Below the pieces are notes generated by a model, which saw only the letters and a list, made by a program, of their open reading frames with translations, ran no database searches and was not told the origin of the DNA. From Cristatella mucedo (taxonomy: Eukaryota > Bryozoa > Phylactolaemata > Cristatellidae), in NCBI GenBank assembly GCA_009760855.2, contig WPIO01000032.1:372501-436500 (forward strand): a DNA stretch of 64,000 nucleotides. Reading direction: 5' to 3'. A program made the position numbers and the translations under genes. Position 1 is the first letter of the stretch. Every line of letters begins with the position of its first letter. Below are positions 11,851-23,506 of this stretch, one piece after another.

Positions 11851-12290
11851 CTGATTGCTGTCTCATTCTTACTGCATTCAGATTTCTAATAATCTAGTTT
11901 CCGCTGACTTTAAGAACTCATTTTTTTAGCGCTACTGTGTCTGCGTGGCTTCTTCTGTGGTTATATCACCAGGATTTTAATTTGGCGAATGCCATACTGC
12001 GACCTTCAAATCCCTGACTATCAAACAACTTTTGAGGCATGCTGAAACTGTGGCGTGCTAAATCAGCCAGAATATGACTGACGACATAGTTATTATTTGC
12101 GGTTCCTGAGTTACAACGGCTTGTGCCTGCTGTGCGATAAGCCACGCTTAGGCAGCATACGACTCGAAAACATGTAATAGGTAGTCAGCTCTGCCTTAGC
12201 AGTTGCGTTACGTTTCGCTCGAGGCTGTGTGCCAGGCGGGAGTTGCGCCCGAAATTTTCCACACCGATCAGCATTTAAGAAATTCGCTGG
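11851..12290. other. intergenic, no gene seen
   Basis: No supportable feature. Confidence 0.4.
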
Positions 12291-12354
12291 GTGCTGCTGC
12301 TGCTGCTGCACAAGGGATCTGCGCGCAGAAAAGGCCCTTCACCGCCTCCAAGGT

Positions 12355-12475
12355 CGTGCAGCAACGTCGTGCACAGTCGAGTTCCTTTTTCGTCCTGCTG
12401 CAAGCTGCGAGCGGCACCGATAGCCGACGATCGCGCTCTTCTGCCGCCGTAAATAAATGGAGGGCTTTTAAAGCC
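12355..12475 (+). mobile_element. SINE family 1 remnant
   Basis: Keeps 'ctgcaagctgcgagcggcaccgatagccg' in pieces, then 'gctcttctgccgccgtaaat'. This is the order of the 3' half of SINE family 1. The tRNA-like head is barely visible. Confidence 0.5.
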
Positions 12476-12576
12476 TTGCTTGACCTTGTCATCGCGGCTG
12501 GTGCTAGAAGTCTGCAGCCCGCCGACGCTGTCGAATGCAGACTTCTCCGCGCTGCACGGCATGTGGACTCGCTCTT

Positions 12577-12580
<4 letters not shown>

Positions 12581-12615
<35 letters not shown>

Positions 12616-12616
12616 G
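12581..12616. repeat. (GCC)n trinucleotide repeat
   Basis: About 12 CCG/GCC units. Adjacent ORFs on both strands (poly-Ala, poly-Pro or poly-Arg) come from the repeat and have no independent support. Confidence 0.85.
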
Positions 12617-13104
12617 TTTCGCAGCTGTCGCGGCTGGCAGCTACGTGCCTGCACTGGGAATGCACCGACAAGTGAGTTGTCACGGCGCACACGGTTCAGC
12701 ATCTCATCTGCGATCGCGGCATGTCGGCTCGGACTAGCGCCTCTACGGGGTTTTTGTTTGCTACATAGTTCCGTCCGGACGTGGACGGCACTATGTATCC
12801 CTTTTGTACCTTTTGCAACACTAAGAACGCACTACGGATAGTAAATCGCGATTTTGTAAAAGAAAACACGTTGAAATTTATGTTATGTTATTCATGCATT
12901 ATTATTATTATTATTATATTTATTTATTAGGTCGGCAGCACTTGACTTACACGCTCCTTTTGAAAGTGGGTGAGCGCTCTAATAAGAGAGCTGCTGAATG
13001 TTGCCCATCATGCACCAGCAACTTTCTTTGTGAAGATGGATCGAAACGTAAGTGGATTGAGGATAAGTTTTGATAAGATTGAGGAGTGCATTAAAAGGAC
13101 GGAT
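12617..13104. other. intergenic, no gene seen
   Basis: Includes an ATT run at 12898-12917 like the tails of the local LINEs. I could not trace a LINE body upstream of it. Confidence 0.4.
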
Positions 13105-13640
13105 CGCATGGACGCACTAAATTCTCTGATAAGTAAATGCGTTTACAATTTTGACAACTCAGGGGGCGTCATGCCGTCATCGGGAGTGAGTTTCAGGCTT
13201 CGGGAGCATGAGTAGTAAAAGCAATTTATCCAAAGGAGTAGACAGACGAGTAGATACACGAGTAGATTCAAAAAAGCAGCTTTCAGTGCTTAGTTTGGTT
13301 GGGAGAGAAGATCTGATAAGTAGGCTGGAGCCAAATAATGAATGGCTCTAAAAGTGAGTGACAGAACGTTAAAGTCGGCGTGTTACTTGACTGGGAGCTG
13401 GCGCATATTGGCAAGGAGTGGCGTAGACTTGCAAGTGCGACATTAACGACAGACAAGCCTCAGAGTTTTGCGCCAGCTGGGACAGCCTGATTGCAAATAT
13501 TGGTAGACCAGCAAGCAGCGAACTCCAGAAGTCGACAAGCGATGTCACACTTGCATTGACCAATGTAGATGCAGTATCCTTGTCTAATCAAGCAAGAGTT
13601 TTAGCAACGTCATAGGGCTAAAAGTACACAGAGTTACATC
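13105..13640 (-). mobile_element. LINE fragment (CR1/L2-like 3' half)
   Basis: Minus-strand match to the 53.3-54.5 kb copy. Shared blocks include 'aagtaggctggagccaaa', 'gtgagtgacagaac' and 'ccagcaagcagcgaactccagaag' split over two conserved runs, in the same order. The coding frame is broken and the RT catalytic part is missing. Confidence 0.7.
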
Positions 13641-14560
13641 ACTGTGGTAACGATGTGATCCTTGCTTTTATCACCCGATCTAAACAGGCAGCCAATACAT
13701 TGTTCGTGTGAAGGTAACAATTACGTCTATATCTTGCTCGCTAGTCATAGCAGTGCGAGAAACGGGTGCTCGTGAGAGAACGAGGATGACTTTCTGTGTT
13801 GGAGCCCTCCCGCAGCTTCATGCAGGCAGTAAGTGCATCAAGCAATGACTTCGAGCTGATCACCACGTCACTGCTTTTGATTGTTCAGAGAGTTGTATCC
13901 CCGCGATAGGCAGAGAGAAGGACAAACAGTTTAAAGCCGCTCGGCTGGCTACAGAATAGAGTATAATCGCACGGTCCGAGCTGGCTCCCCAATCGATGCT
14001 GCCAAGCTCTTCGGATTGCCACTCTGTATTAGTCTTCGACGCCATCCAGTCCTGGTCAATTTGTCAAGTTACCTGATAAGAGTCACCCGCATCCACAACT
14101 GAGAGGCCGCAACGTAACTAACAAGAGGGACGAGATCAATCTAGTCGACACAGCACTACTTAAGAGATTTGTGAATTGAAGATGAATCTTAATTTGCGTC
14201 TCCCGTTGACCAATTTGTAGGGAACTGTTTTCGGTTGTGCAGGTGTACCTCTCTTGTAACCCAGCCGCACCTCAGGCTTAACCCGACCTGGTTTTATTGT
14301 AGTGGCGGGCGGAAGTTCTTTCACACCCACATGCATTTAAAGATTCAGGGTAGGGTACCTTGCAAAGTTCACGCATAGGAATTTCGCTTCTGTTTTGGCT
14401 GCCGCAGTAAGCACTAGATAGGAACGCAATTAACACCCTGGCTTTCGGCACTCAGTTTCCTATGGAAACATGCAGTTGGGCGTGGTTCATGCAAATTTGT
14501 AGTCCGCCTCAGGCTAACGCCTGGCGATGAGGCGTGGCGGCTGTAATTAAGGGTCACGCT
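13641..14560. other. intergenic upstream of gene B, no gene seen
   Basis: No supportable feature apart from the TATA box that follows. Confidence 0.4.
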
Positions 14561-14565
14561 CTCCG

Positions 14566-14573
14566 TATTTATA
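14566..14573 (+). promoter_or_regulatory. TATA box of Asn-rich gene B
   Basis: TATTTATA, 83 bases upstream of the ATG at 14649. It predicts a start near 14595 and a 5' leader of about 50 bases. Confidence 0.55.
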
Positions 14574-14648
14574 CCCATCGCATCTATCTGAAGAAGCACA
14601 AGACAGCGCCGAGCAGCTCTAGCCAGTTTCAGTACTGAGACGTCAGTC

Positions 14649-15353
14649 ATGAAGACAGCTGTGGTCCTACTAGCTCTGTGCGTCCTTTCCGTTCAAGGTG
14701 AGTGCTCGGCATTCTGTCTCATTCATGTGGCAGCACAGACGTCCAGGCAGAATACTGTTCGTTTCTAGAACGCAGCCACTTGTTACCGGCCTGTAAAGAT
14801 GCATAGCAAGAAATACCTAAAGCACATAGGAACCCCATGCAATCTTGCCAGGACATCATTTTTTTATTTACTCATTTTAGCGAGCGGATGGGGTAGAAGA
14901 GAAAGCGAGGACAACAACAACAACAATAACAACAACAACGCAGATGGAAACAACAACAACAATAATAATAACAATAACAACGGCGATGGAAACAACAACA
15001 ACAACAATAATAACAACGGCGGTGACAACAACAACAACAATAATAATAATGGTGGAGGAAACAACAATAACAACAATAACAACAACGCTCGAGGCCACGC
15101 TGAGAAAGCCATCATCAGGAAGGTTCCAGTACCCTACCCGGTGGTGGAGAAAGTTCCGCAACCTTATGAAGTCATCAAGGAAGTGAAGGTTCCCGTGGAA
15201 GTGATCAAGGAGGTCAAAGTACCAGTTGAGGTCGTCAAGGAGGTGAAAGTCCCTTACCCGGTTGTTGAGAAAGTGCCAGTTCCCTATGCAGTGGTCGAGA
15301 AAGTACCTGTTCCGGTGAAGGTTCACCGCGAGTACGAGCCTGAAGCTTGGTGA
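14649..15353 (+). CDS. Asn-rich, VPxPY-repeat secreted protein B (173 aa)
   Basis: Model: exon 1 14649-14697, exon 2 14881-15353. Exon 1 is a signal peptide (MKTAVVLLALCVLSVQ) ending in phase 1 at G|gtgagt. The acceptor is ctcattttag. Domains: short head ending RRESED (17-27); Asn-rich block (28-85) of five Asn runs of 8-11 residues separated by ADG, GDG, GGD and GGG; a basic linker with GHAEK (86-97); then about seven ten-residue units such as VPVPYPVVEK and VKVPVEVIKE (98 to about 160), ending EPEAW. VPxPY-V repeats of this kind occur in arthropod cuticle and extracellular matrix proteins. The Asn block is unusual. The Lys/Glu pattern of the repeats would suit beta-strand packing or crosslinking, which is inference. 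No AATAAA was seen close by; the 3' flank is TA-rich. Confidence 0.85.
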
Positions 15354-15416
15354 ATTTGGTATAGAAGCCAGTCGTAAATGTTGGCGTTATCTTAAGGGGT
15401 ACATATGTTGTATATT

Positions 15417-15496
15417 CAAATATATATATAGACATATGTATGTTTGTGTTTAAATATATATATACATATATACATAAATATATATGTATGTATACG
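15417..15496. repeat. TA-rich microsatellite
   Basis: Interrupted (TA)n with TATG steps just downstream of gene B. Confidence 0.8.
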
Positions 15497-16635
15497 GATA
15501 CCTACACTGAATCTGGTTCGTTGTAGTGCAAAGGCATGCTTAAATGAACTGTTTACAGGCTATGCGTGCTACATGTTCCCGCAATACTGACATCTGGAGC
15601 CTTGTTGATTGGCTCACATTTTTGACGAAGGCGGCTCAAATGTATTCGCTTCGAGTTGAGGCACAAACGGCTAACGTGAGATGTGAAGTTGCAGATGACA
15701 AGCATTTCGACGGATGTTTAGGCGGCAACCACTGTATGTCTGTGGCTTTTGCGTTTCGTACGGAAATAGGTAATCCAAGCCGCATCCCGCCATTGCTAAG
15801 AATAGATATGCCCCAGTCCGTCTCAAAGTTGACGGGATAATTAAAATGGTACTCAGGGTAACGCTACGTAAAAAGATTAAAGTTATTAGACAACGGACCG
15901 CTTTTCAGGTATCTTAAAATAGCTGGAAGCTGAGACAATGTTTGCATACCCAGTGTGGAGGCGCTACGATTACGGTGCTCGACCTGTAGCCGTTGTGCTT
16001 TCCGTAAACGACGTATTTTCCTAATGACTCATGCTTCAATCGCAACATCCGTTCTCGGTCGTTGGCTTCTACTTTCGCTCGTATCTGTCGCTGTACGCAA
16101 TTTATTGTGGGATTTTTTAGGTCTAACTGACGTTTGGCTATCCAGCAACAAGCCGTCTTTAGGCTGATTGCTCATTTTGCAACAATCTTAAAAATCTCTA
16201 GATAGTGTAGAAAAACGGAGAGCGGCTGTTTAATTGATGCTGAATGGACTTCCCTAACAGGTCGAGCAGGATCACCGTCAATTTAGACCGTTGATTGGTC
16301 AGTGACTTTCGCATTATTTCCCATTCAAAGCTGAGTCACCTTTGTTTGTGATTCATCTGATATGGCTCGCCTGTCAATAGTTGATCCGCCGTGATTATCG
16401 CGTATTTGTACGACTGGCCAGCTGGGGCAGTCTCACTCGTGGCAAAGGTATATCTGCATCCAATTTAGTTTAAGTGCTCACGTGTGCTTGTAGAGTGAAT
16501 TATGCGCTAAACGGAAGCTATGAAGCCAATGAAAATGTGATCGCAATGCCTGCCAAAGGTTTGGCTGCAGAGTTTGCAACCGTAAAAGACTGTAGCTGGT
16601 CTGGCTCAGAATTCTGGCGAACTTACGGAATTGGT
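15497..16635. other. intergenic, no gene seen
   Basis: An ORF of 98 codons at 15544-15840 has no recognisable domain and I do not call it. Confidence 0.4.
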
Positions 16636-16805
16636 AAGGGAGGGATAGCCCAGGAGGTAAGGCTTTTACACTGCACGACCAAGGTCGTCGGTTTGAGTCC
16701 TGAAGTGGGTGATCCTGTTTTTGAAACCGTGGGCGGAGGTGATAGCCGTTAAAGCTATTCTGCCGCTGTACTGATGAGGCAGGCAAATGAGCCTCTATTG
16801 CAGCG
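16636..16805 (+). mobile_element. SINE family 1 copy (tRNA-derived)
   Basis: A box 'gatagcccaggaggtaaggc', the internal hairpin 'cacgaccaaggtcgt', B box 'ggtttgagtcctg', then 'ggcggaggtgatagccgtta', 'gctattctgccgctgta' and an altered 3' end. Near full length. Confidence 0.85.
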
Positions 16806-16874
16806 GAACTCCTCTGAATCGACTTACCAAGACTCCGGATCCACACTAGGGTTGATCAACGTGTGCCCTTCCGA

Positions 16875-17105
16875 TGTGTCTCCGCCTGTAAATAAAAAAA
16901 GCAGCATTATATCTGTGTATGTACGCATCTAAATCGGTAACAACACGAAGCCACAAACGCTATGTGGTGATTACGCCGGAGAGTTTTGTACAGCTCACTT
17001 GCAGCCTAAGCGGCTTTTCGGTATTCTTTAGCAAACATACTTTATCTCACGCTAGAATGAGAAAGTGAAAACGGCTGGAAAAGATGAGACGAAGTCGGTA
17101 AGTGC
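16875..17105 (+). repeat. dispersed repeat family 3 copy
   Basis: Begins near 'gcctgtaaat', then 'gaagccacaaacgctatgtgg', 'ggagagttttgtacagc', 'gcagcctaagcggctt' and an 'agaaagtg' segment. This order repeats at 50.9-51.3 kb and 55.06-55.39 kb in the same orientation. Coding capacity and class are unknown. Confidence 0.65.
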
Positions 17106-19630
17106 CATCCCACGTCTTTTTATAAGCTGAGCCTGAATTCGTAGCTGTTATGCCTTTAAATGCAGCATATAACTATAATTCACTTATCATTGATACCATT
17201 TGAGTCAGCTGCGACAACTGATTAATTAACTGATAGCCTGCATTGCAGATATTCAATGGTCGCCTTACCATTGCCAAAGCACCGATAAATTAAACTATTC
17301 CTCATGAGACAGACAATCTTTGAGAGGCTACACTCTGACGAAATTTAATTGCGGGATTTCATTAGTCTAACTAGATATTCGGCAAATCAGCCAAAACTGT
17401 CTTGAGGTGCATCGCTTCATCTTTTCAACCTGAGAAACCTCGCAAATCGGGCAGAAAAATAGAGCTCCTGCTTAATAGGTGCTGAATAGACGACACAAAC
17501 AGCCCAAGCTGGATGACCGTAGAAGTAAGATGTCTATTGGTCTATGGCTTTCGAATAATTCAGCATTCAAACTCCGTGGCCTTTCCGTGATTTATCTGAC
17601 ATCGCTCGCCTGACGATATTCGGTCCGTGGTAAAAAATTACGTGTTTTTACGATATTCTAGACAGCTCAGAATGTCTAGCGGCTTAGTTACATGTGGATC
17701 AGTTTTAATTTAAGTTCTACTAATAGTGCTGATATCTTCCACATTTCTCATCAACGCCACTAGGAGCTGGCTGGACACTGCTAATAACTGGATTCATATT
17801 GCAATACCCCTTTATTCAACGCAACTGCACTACTTTGAAGAATTTGGGCTTTTGGTTATGGAATAAATTAGCTACACCGGTCTGGGCTATTACTTCCCCA
17901 CAAGTCAATTTTTGTCTAACAGAAAATCACATCAAACCAGACTGAGACCGTAAGAGTGATTGTCAAGCCTTGAAATGCATGTTGAACAGCACTTGTTTTT
18001 CCGTGTACCGACACATCGTTTCATGAAAGTTTACATGGGAATTTTATATGGCCATGCACTGCAGTAGCTTGCAAATGCAGTAGCTAATACCGTAAGGCAT
18101 TCCACTCCACAATAAACTGACCGGAATAGAACTTACGGACTTTATATTGCCTTTCTATAGAACACCTAACTTTATTTACAGTGTGCAGAAGAAAATGACG
18201 GTCATTACCTACCGAGTTGTCTTTTGAAACGGTCTTTAAAGCCTATGAGCTATTTCTAGCTTGACCCTGAAATTTAATTCAGAGAATTTAGTAGACTTCG
18301 GATAAGTCAGCTAAATATTTAAGGTATCCAAGAAAAAGAGTTTGCACTTTCTGGTAATTGAGCAGGAACGCTCTAAAAGTGCTCACATTATCACCACATC
18401 TAAAAAAAAATCTTATACGGTCTACTTTGGATGGTAAATGGTGGTTATGACAAGCAGAAAATGGCCCTAAAGCTTGAGCACAGCCGCTTTTTCTGATTAG
18501 AGGAACAGTTTGGCTTGATTGTATTCGCAGGACACTTTAAGTAAAGCAACGAGCGTGAATTATATACTACTTACTAGGTATGGACAAACCAACGGTGGAA
18601 ATAAAAAAGGTTCATTTGGATCGCTCTAGTGTTTTGCTTCGAACTAGGATTAGGATGGCGATCTTTGGAAGTGTTATATGAGACGATACAATCTGGCCAG
18701 TGGCCCGCGTCACCGATGGCGTGTCTTGGTTAAGAGATGGCTTGAGCTCTTGCAGAACATTTCTGAACTGCCAAACCGATTTCAGAGTACTCTAAATGGT
18801 TTATATTAAACAAGCTTTTTATTTAGGCAACTCGGTATCAGCCTCAGTGTCGCTGGAATCCCACGAGGTAATCTCCGAAAATAGCGGTCAAAGACATCGA
18901 TGGCAGATGGAAGAAGGTGCCGTTTATTAGTGCCACTCTTTAGGGCGAAAGAAACTGATGCCTACAAAATCGAAATTAATTTTGCTTTCATAAAGCACCA
19001 ACTGTGAGGATTGCCAACGTCAGTATAGTCATTCATTTCGGTAAATGTCGATTGCATTGTTGCGAAATTAGCAGTGCTTACAGGTGCGCTTTGCTTCCAG
19101 ATGCCGTCATCGTCAACAATTGGCACTGTATGGCAACATGAAGGCGCTACAATAAATCAGTTTTTAACCAAAAATGTATTATGGTAGTGATTTATAGCAA
19201 TACTGAACTGAACATGCGCAATTCCCCCAATTAAAATAAATTCTGGATATAAAAAAATTTCGCAATGCTTGATGTGCAAGTGAGCTACTGAAGTACCGTC
19301 TTGCTATGAAATCTTGCGTTATATGCACAAGAATTCGTTGTAGACCACTTTATTATATTTGCAATTTTTAACTAACAAATGTTTCCAAGTTTGTACTAAA
19401 TTTCCATCTCCTAATATTGCTTGCCTTTACCAGGCAAAGGCGACTTTATGAAGGTGCTGTAACAGCATATACTGTACATTTGCAGAGAATAGCCGGTTTA
19501 TTCTAGATTCTGTGAGCTTCAAGTTTTAAAATAATTAGTGTCCTGAAAAGCCGCGGGAAATTTAGAGGAATAAAGAAGAGCGTACTAAAATGTAGGATAT
19601 ACAATATTCTATTTTCGTAGCATTCTGGCA
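17106..19630. other. 2.5 kb gene-poor, repeat-poor stretch
   Basis: No ORF above 60 codons on either strand, no microsatellite and no copy of the repeat families seen elsewhere. AT-leaning single-copy-looking sequence. Confidence 0.5.
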
Positions 19631-19633
19631 GAG

Positions 19634-19735
19634 CATAATCTCTTGACAGGAGCTACACATTTACCGCAGGGCTCGAGCCCGACATTAATCGTTAATAGCG
19701 AGAGCCTTACCCTTTGGCCAAACAATTAAATGATA
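19634..19735 (-). mobile_element. SINE family 2 fragment
   Basis: Minus strand: a tRNA-like head with 'gggctcgagccctgcgg', preceded by 'gccaaagggtaaggctctcg', an A-box-like segment. The LINE-like tail is eroded. A second copy follows after a TA microsatellite. Confidence 0.5.
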
Positions 19736-19806
19736 TATGCATATATATATATATATATATATCTATATTATGTATATATATATATGAATTATATATATAT
19801 ACAATT
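19736..19806. repeat. (TA)n microsatellite
   Basis: TA dinucleotides with a few interruptions, lying between two SINE family 2 copies. Confidence 0.85.
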
Positions 19807-19955
19807 CATTTGTATAGCACTCTAAGAGAAAAGTGCTTCCTCCATCTAGACGCTTCACATATGCCACGGACCTCGAGCCCACGATCTCGGTCGTCATTTG
19901 CATTTACGTTGACCTTAGTCGGGAGAGCACCTTAACTACTTCGCCAAACCAATGT
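19807..19955 (-). mobile_element. SINE family 2 copy
   Basis: Reverse complement shows an A-box-like 'ggcgaagtagttaaggtgct', B-box region 'cgtgggctcgaggtccgtgg', then 'gaagcgtctagatgg' and the LINE-like tail 'ctcttagagtgctataca'. Near full length. Confidence 0.65.
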
Positions 19956-20480
19956 AGCAAGATAGTAAACGCAGCTAGCGTCAACAAGTTTTCGCAAACT
20001 GCTCTCAAAGGCTAAGTTAAAAAAGAATCGCGTCGGCGAAAAGAGACCAGAGTAGCCTCTATTTAAAAAAACTGAGCGAATAATACATAACTATACCCAA
20101 ACGACCCCAGTTTTCGTAGGCACATACGTCTCTACGTACTCCATTCAAATTGGCTGGAAAGCCTCAAGAAAGTAACCGGGGAAACTTGTAATGTCAATCG
20201 ACTTCAAAGTGTTGGGAGAGCTTTAAACGACGACCAACTTCAATATCGCACTGTTTAATTGACTTCGTCGCGAGTATGATAGTTTCAGATACAGGTTACT
20301 AGGAATTATGAGATGATCTGAATTATACTACGGGACGGGGCTGAGGAGAGAGTTAGGCTCTTCTGGAAAGATCCTGCCCGTCATTCTTAGCCGGAACTCA
20401 GCACCAGTAAAGGCGCAGCAGTCGCTAGCGCTAAGCCGAGTATTGTTACCCCGCATTTAACAACCGCTGAGGTCTGCCGA
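19956..20480. other. intergenic, no gene seen
   Basis: Nothing supportable. Confidence 0.4.
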
Positions 20481-21075
20481 CGGCAGTTGTTGCCGCGGAC
20501 GTCGCAATGTTGATCGACAGAGCTCCGGCGCGCTCAAGTTGTGACGCGTCGGCTAGAGCGACCGTTCCTATGGGAACGGTCGAGAAAGGGCAGGAAAGCG
20601 CGCGACGTGCAGCATCCGGGTCAGCGAGCGCGCCGGACCTTCAGCGCCAGCATTTGGTTTGCCGACCGCCGCCGCCGGGAGCAGCTAGCAGCACCCGAAG
20701 CTTCGGATCCGTGCAGCGAAGTGGCGTAGAGGAGCGAGCGAGCGAGCGAGCGAGCACTTATGCAGCGGACTGCTCGGCGCATCGGCGGGCAGTGAAAGAA
20801 GTGCCGCCCTGCACTTCTACGGCTACGAGTACTTGAGTTTCAAACGCGCGCGTGCGCTCGGCGTAAGAGGACTTCGCGCTGCTCCCGCCGGTCTATTTCG
20901 AGCGTCGTCGCGCACTCGTCAGGCGTCGACCGAACGCGACCGAGCGGCGGCTGGCGTTCTCTCTTCGGTTTTTTCTTCTCCCGCGCAGCAGATTGCGCGT
21001 GAATCTGAGATCTCAAGCGTTTCTCGCAGCATCGCTGCTGAGCGCTGCTCGGGTCTTCGCCTCGGAGGTACCACG
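20480..21075. other. GC-rich, CpG-rich island
   Basis: GC-rich segment with many CG dinucleotides, a short GAGC tandem (20733-20756) and the perfect hairpin at 20559-20582. ORFs here are Arg/Ala/Ser-rich and occur in several frames, so none is called. Confidence 0.5.
20559..20582. repeat. perfect inverted repeat, 10-bp arms
   Basis: CGACCGTTCC and its exact reverse complement are separated by four bases (tatg). Confidence 0.8.
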
Positions 21076-21215
21076 CTCGCTCTTCACGAGCCTCAGGTCG
21101 TGGGTGCGAGTGCTGCAGTGGTCGTTCCTTTATTATCTACTGCAAGCTGCGGTGAGTGATAGCCGCCGCGGCTCTTCTGCCGCAATACGAATGCGGGTGG
21201 TAAACCGGCTATATA
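21076..21215 (+). mobile_element. SINE family 1 copy (5'-truncated)
   Basis: Contains 'tcaggtcgtgggtgcgagtgctgcagtggtcg' as two family blocks, then 'ctgcaagctgcggtgagtga', 'tagccgccgcggctcttctg' and a TA-rich end. The A box is missing or diverged. Confidence 0.75.
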
Positions 21216-22005
21216 TAAATTAATTAATATGTATATGTATATATATATATCCATGGTCGCTAGGTCAGTTATAGAAGCAGCAAAATTCTTTCCTTAAAAG
21301 GCTACGAAGCATCCAAGTGTCCTCGATCGCTGGCGCAAAATCCGATTATGGCATGCAATACTAACTGAAATAAAAAAAAGCTGATGACATGATTCTTGAA
21401 CAGTACTAAGACTCTGAGAGCGAGACTCAGAGTCTCCCACAGGCTACGGCCGTAGATAGAGCAAGAGCTCGGGCTGCTCGGTTCTGCTGGACATCGAGCT
21501 GGATTTGCACTGACGGGTAAACGTTTGACGTATTTCACGCGTCCTGCTTCTTGGAGCCTCGGTGCGGCGTCGAATTTCAAAGTAGAAATCGTTTCTTGAT
21601 ACCCTGCGGTCTTTTCAGGATGAAACAGCTGTAGATTGAGCGGCACTGTACCCAATAAGTGGTTCATTTCACGATCGTGCAATTTCAATTAATAATGCCC
21701 ATATACTCACTCAGTTTTTGGACCTGCGATCTATCGTATCGGGCCTCTCCGCGTGCAGCCGCTGCAATCAACTTCACGAGACACACCCCGGGGCCAATCT
21801 GCGGAGAGATCGGGACGCAGCGTCGTGCGCTGCATTCGGCCGTGCTTTTTACGTAGTCATCCAGGATGCATCTGCCTAATTATGCTTGCGGGTCTTTGCT
21901 GTGCTATTTTCGGATGCGACTGAGACCGTTTTAGGCAGCGCTTTAATGGGGCTGCGGGCAATCGAATGGTCATTAAGACAGCAGCGTCATGAGGAAGTCC
22001 GTTCA
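21216..22005. other. intergenic, no gene seen
   Basis: A short TA run at 21236-21251, and GC-richer sequence at 21400-21850 without a supportable gene. Confidence 0.4.
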
Positions 22006-22010
22006 AACTC

Positions 22011-22016
22011 TATAAA
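22011..22016 (+). promoter_or_regulatory. TATA box of signal-peptide gene D
   Basis: TATAAA 82 bases upstream of the ATG at 22093, similar to the spacing in genes A and B. Confidence 0.5.
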
Positions 22017-22092
22017 TTGTGCCCTTGGTGCCTGCCTATATTCCTGCAATATCTGCGATGGGTGAAGCGTAGACTGGCCATCGGCAACCGGA

Positions 22093-22397
22093 ATGAATCT
22101 GCAAGCTACAGCGAGCAGATTTCTCCTGGTAGCATTTCTCGCCACATCCGGTAAGTTGGTAGCAAACACAAAGCGGTCAGAATTTCGCCGCTAAGAACTT
22201 TATAAACTAACTTATGAATTTCAGCACCTGCCTCTTCCAATGGAAAAGGCAAAGTTTTAACTTCTAGCTGCATCCATCGTACTATGAGGTTCCAGAATGC
22301 ATTTTTCAAGGCCTATATAGAGACGCCTTTCTGGTGGAAAGCCGTATTTGCAAGAGAAGTGTGTAGCAGAGGCTTGTTATATTTGCTTTGCTTCTAG
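22093..22397 (+). CDS. candidate secreted protein D (signal-peptide exon plus uncertain second exon)
   Basis: Exon 1 (22093-22150) codes MNLQATASRFLLVAFLATS, a good signal peptide, and ends in phase 1 at G|gtaagt. That is the layout of Asn-rich genes A, B and C, and it also has a TATA box. The nearest phase-compatible acceptor is tgaatttcag at 22224. It gives exon 2 22225-22397, beginning APASSNGKGK and reaching TAG after 57 codons (76 aa in all). This second exon has no recognisable domain and ends hydrophobically, so it is doubtful. Alternatively exon 1 could splice to the phase-1 acceptor at 24891 and make a large acidic protein (next gene). Exon 1 is fairly secure; the rest is not. Confidence 0.45.
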
Positions 22398-23415
22398 TCA
22401 ATCTCAAGTTGTACCAATGATGTGGCTACCGTCTGGATAGGTCTCTAAAACTTCATGTGATCAACTGGATCGGATTAATAATAGAACCACATATCAGCGG
22501 ATTGCCTGTAGTTTTTTCGGATTACGCGAGGCCGTAGTACGTTTATGGTCCGAGAGTGCTAAATCGCCGGGATTAGACTTGCACGACGCGTCGCACCAAG
22601 TAATGGCTAGTCAAGGGCTACATGCAGCCACCTCCAATTTATTTTTAACAACTGCTCCACAGAGCCAGCCTGAGGTGAAAATATCGCAGGTTTTCTTTAG
22701 TAATATACGGGACATTACTATTAGGATTGAGGAAATGCAATTTGAAACTGTATTCAGCTATATCTCTGTCTAGTCGTCGACAGATCAAGTGCTCACTATT
22801 TTGGTAACGGTCCAGTGAACTGGATGCGAAATACTGTGGACAAAGTAGCCCGATGAGTGATGAGTAACCGAGTAAGCATAGATAGTCGTTAGTCAGCAGC
22901 AGTAGGCAAAGGGAAGCAAGAGCGAGCGAGGAGAAGAGACACAGAAGGGACGTGCGCAGTAGATGAACTAGCATTAATGCAGATGGCTGATGCTACGGCG
23001 ATGGCTTGAAACTCGATAATCAGACCAATTCAGCTGCTAGGCATAGTGTGAAGATTTAACAAGCCGATATTAGCCACCTCAACAAGGTCTTCTAAAGCTG
23101 CACTGTGCGACTGCGGGTCATCGAGTGGTAGGAAGGATTGCCGCGCATTTTGTACAGCTATGTACACACTCAGCTTGGCAGGTGCATCAGATAGCCGTGG
23201 TTTCTTAAAACTTTGGATTTGTCGGCCTCCTTGTTTCGCTATTTCTCAGGCTGCGGTGCATCGGCCCTCTGGAATTTCTCGACTAGGTAGTGACATTTGT
23301 CCGATCCTGTGAGCCGGCTCTGTGAACTGTAAATACATCCTTGACGAGATCGTCGTTAAGAGCGAAGCGGAGCTGCGACTTGAATGATGAGTTGACTGCA
23401 ATCCATGAAATGGCT
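22398..23415. other. intergenic or intronic, no gene seen
   Basis: Leu-rich minus-strand ORF 22645-22974 has no supporting signals. If gene D splices to exon E, this stretch is intron. Confidence 0.35.
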
Positions 23416-23417
23416 TG

Positions 23418-23506
23418 ATTTAATGATTTCGATTTGATTTATGATTTCGATTTGATTATAATTTCATTTCGACATGATTTCGATTTGATTATAATTTCAT
23501 TAATAA
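23418..23506. repeat. tandem repeat of GATTTCGATTTGATT-like units
   Basis: Degenerate tandem of 'gatttcgatttgattataatttcat' blocks, about three to four copies with deletions. Confidence 0.75.
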
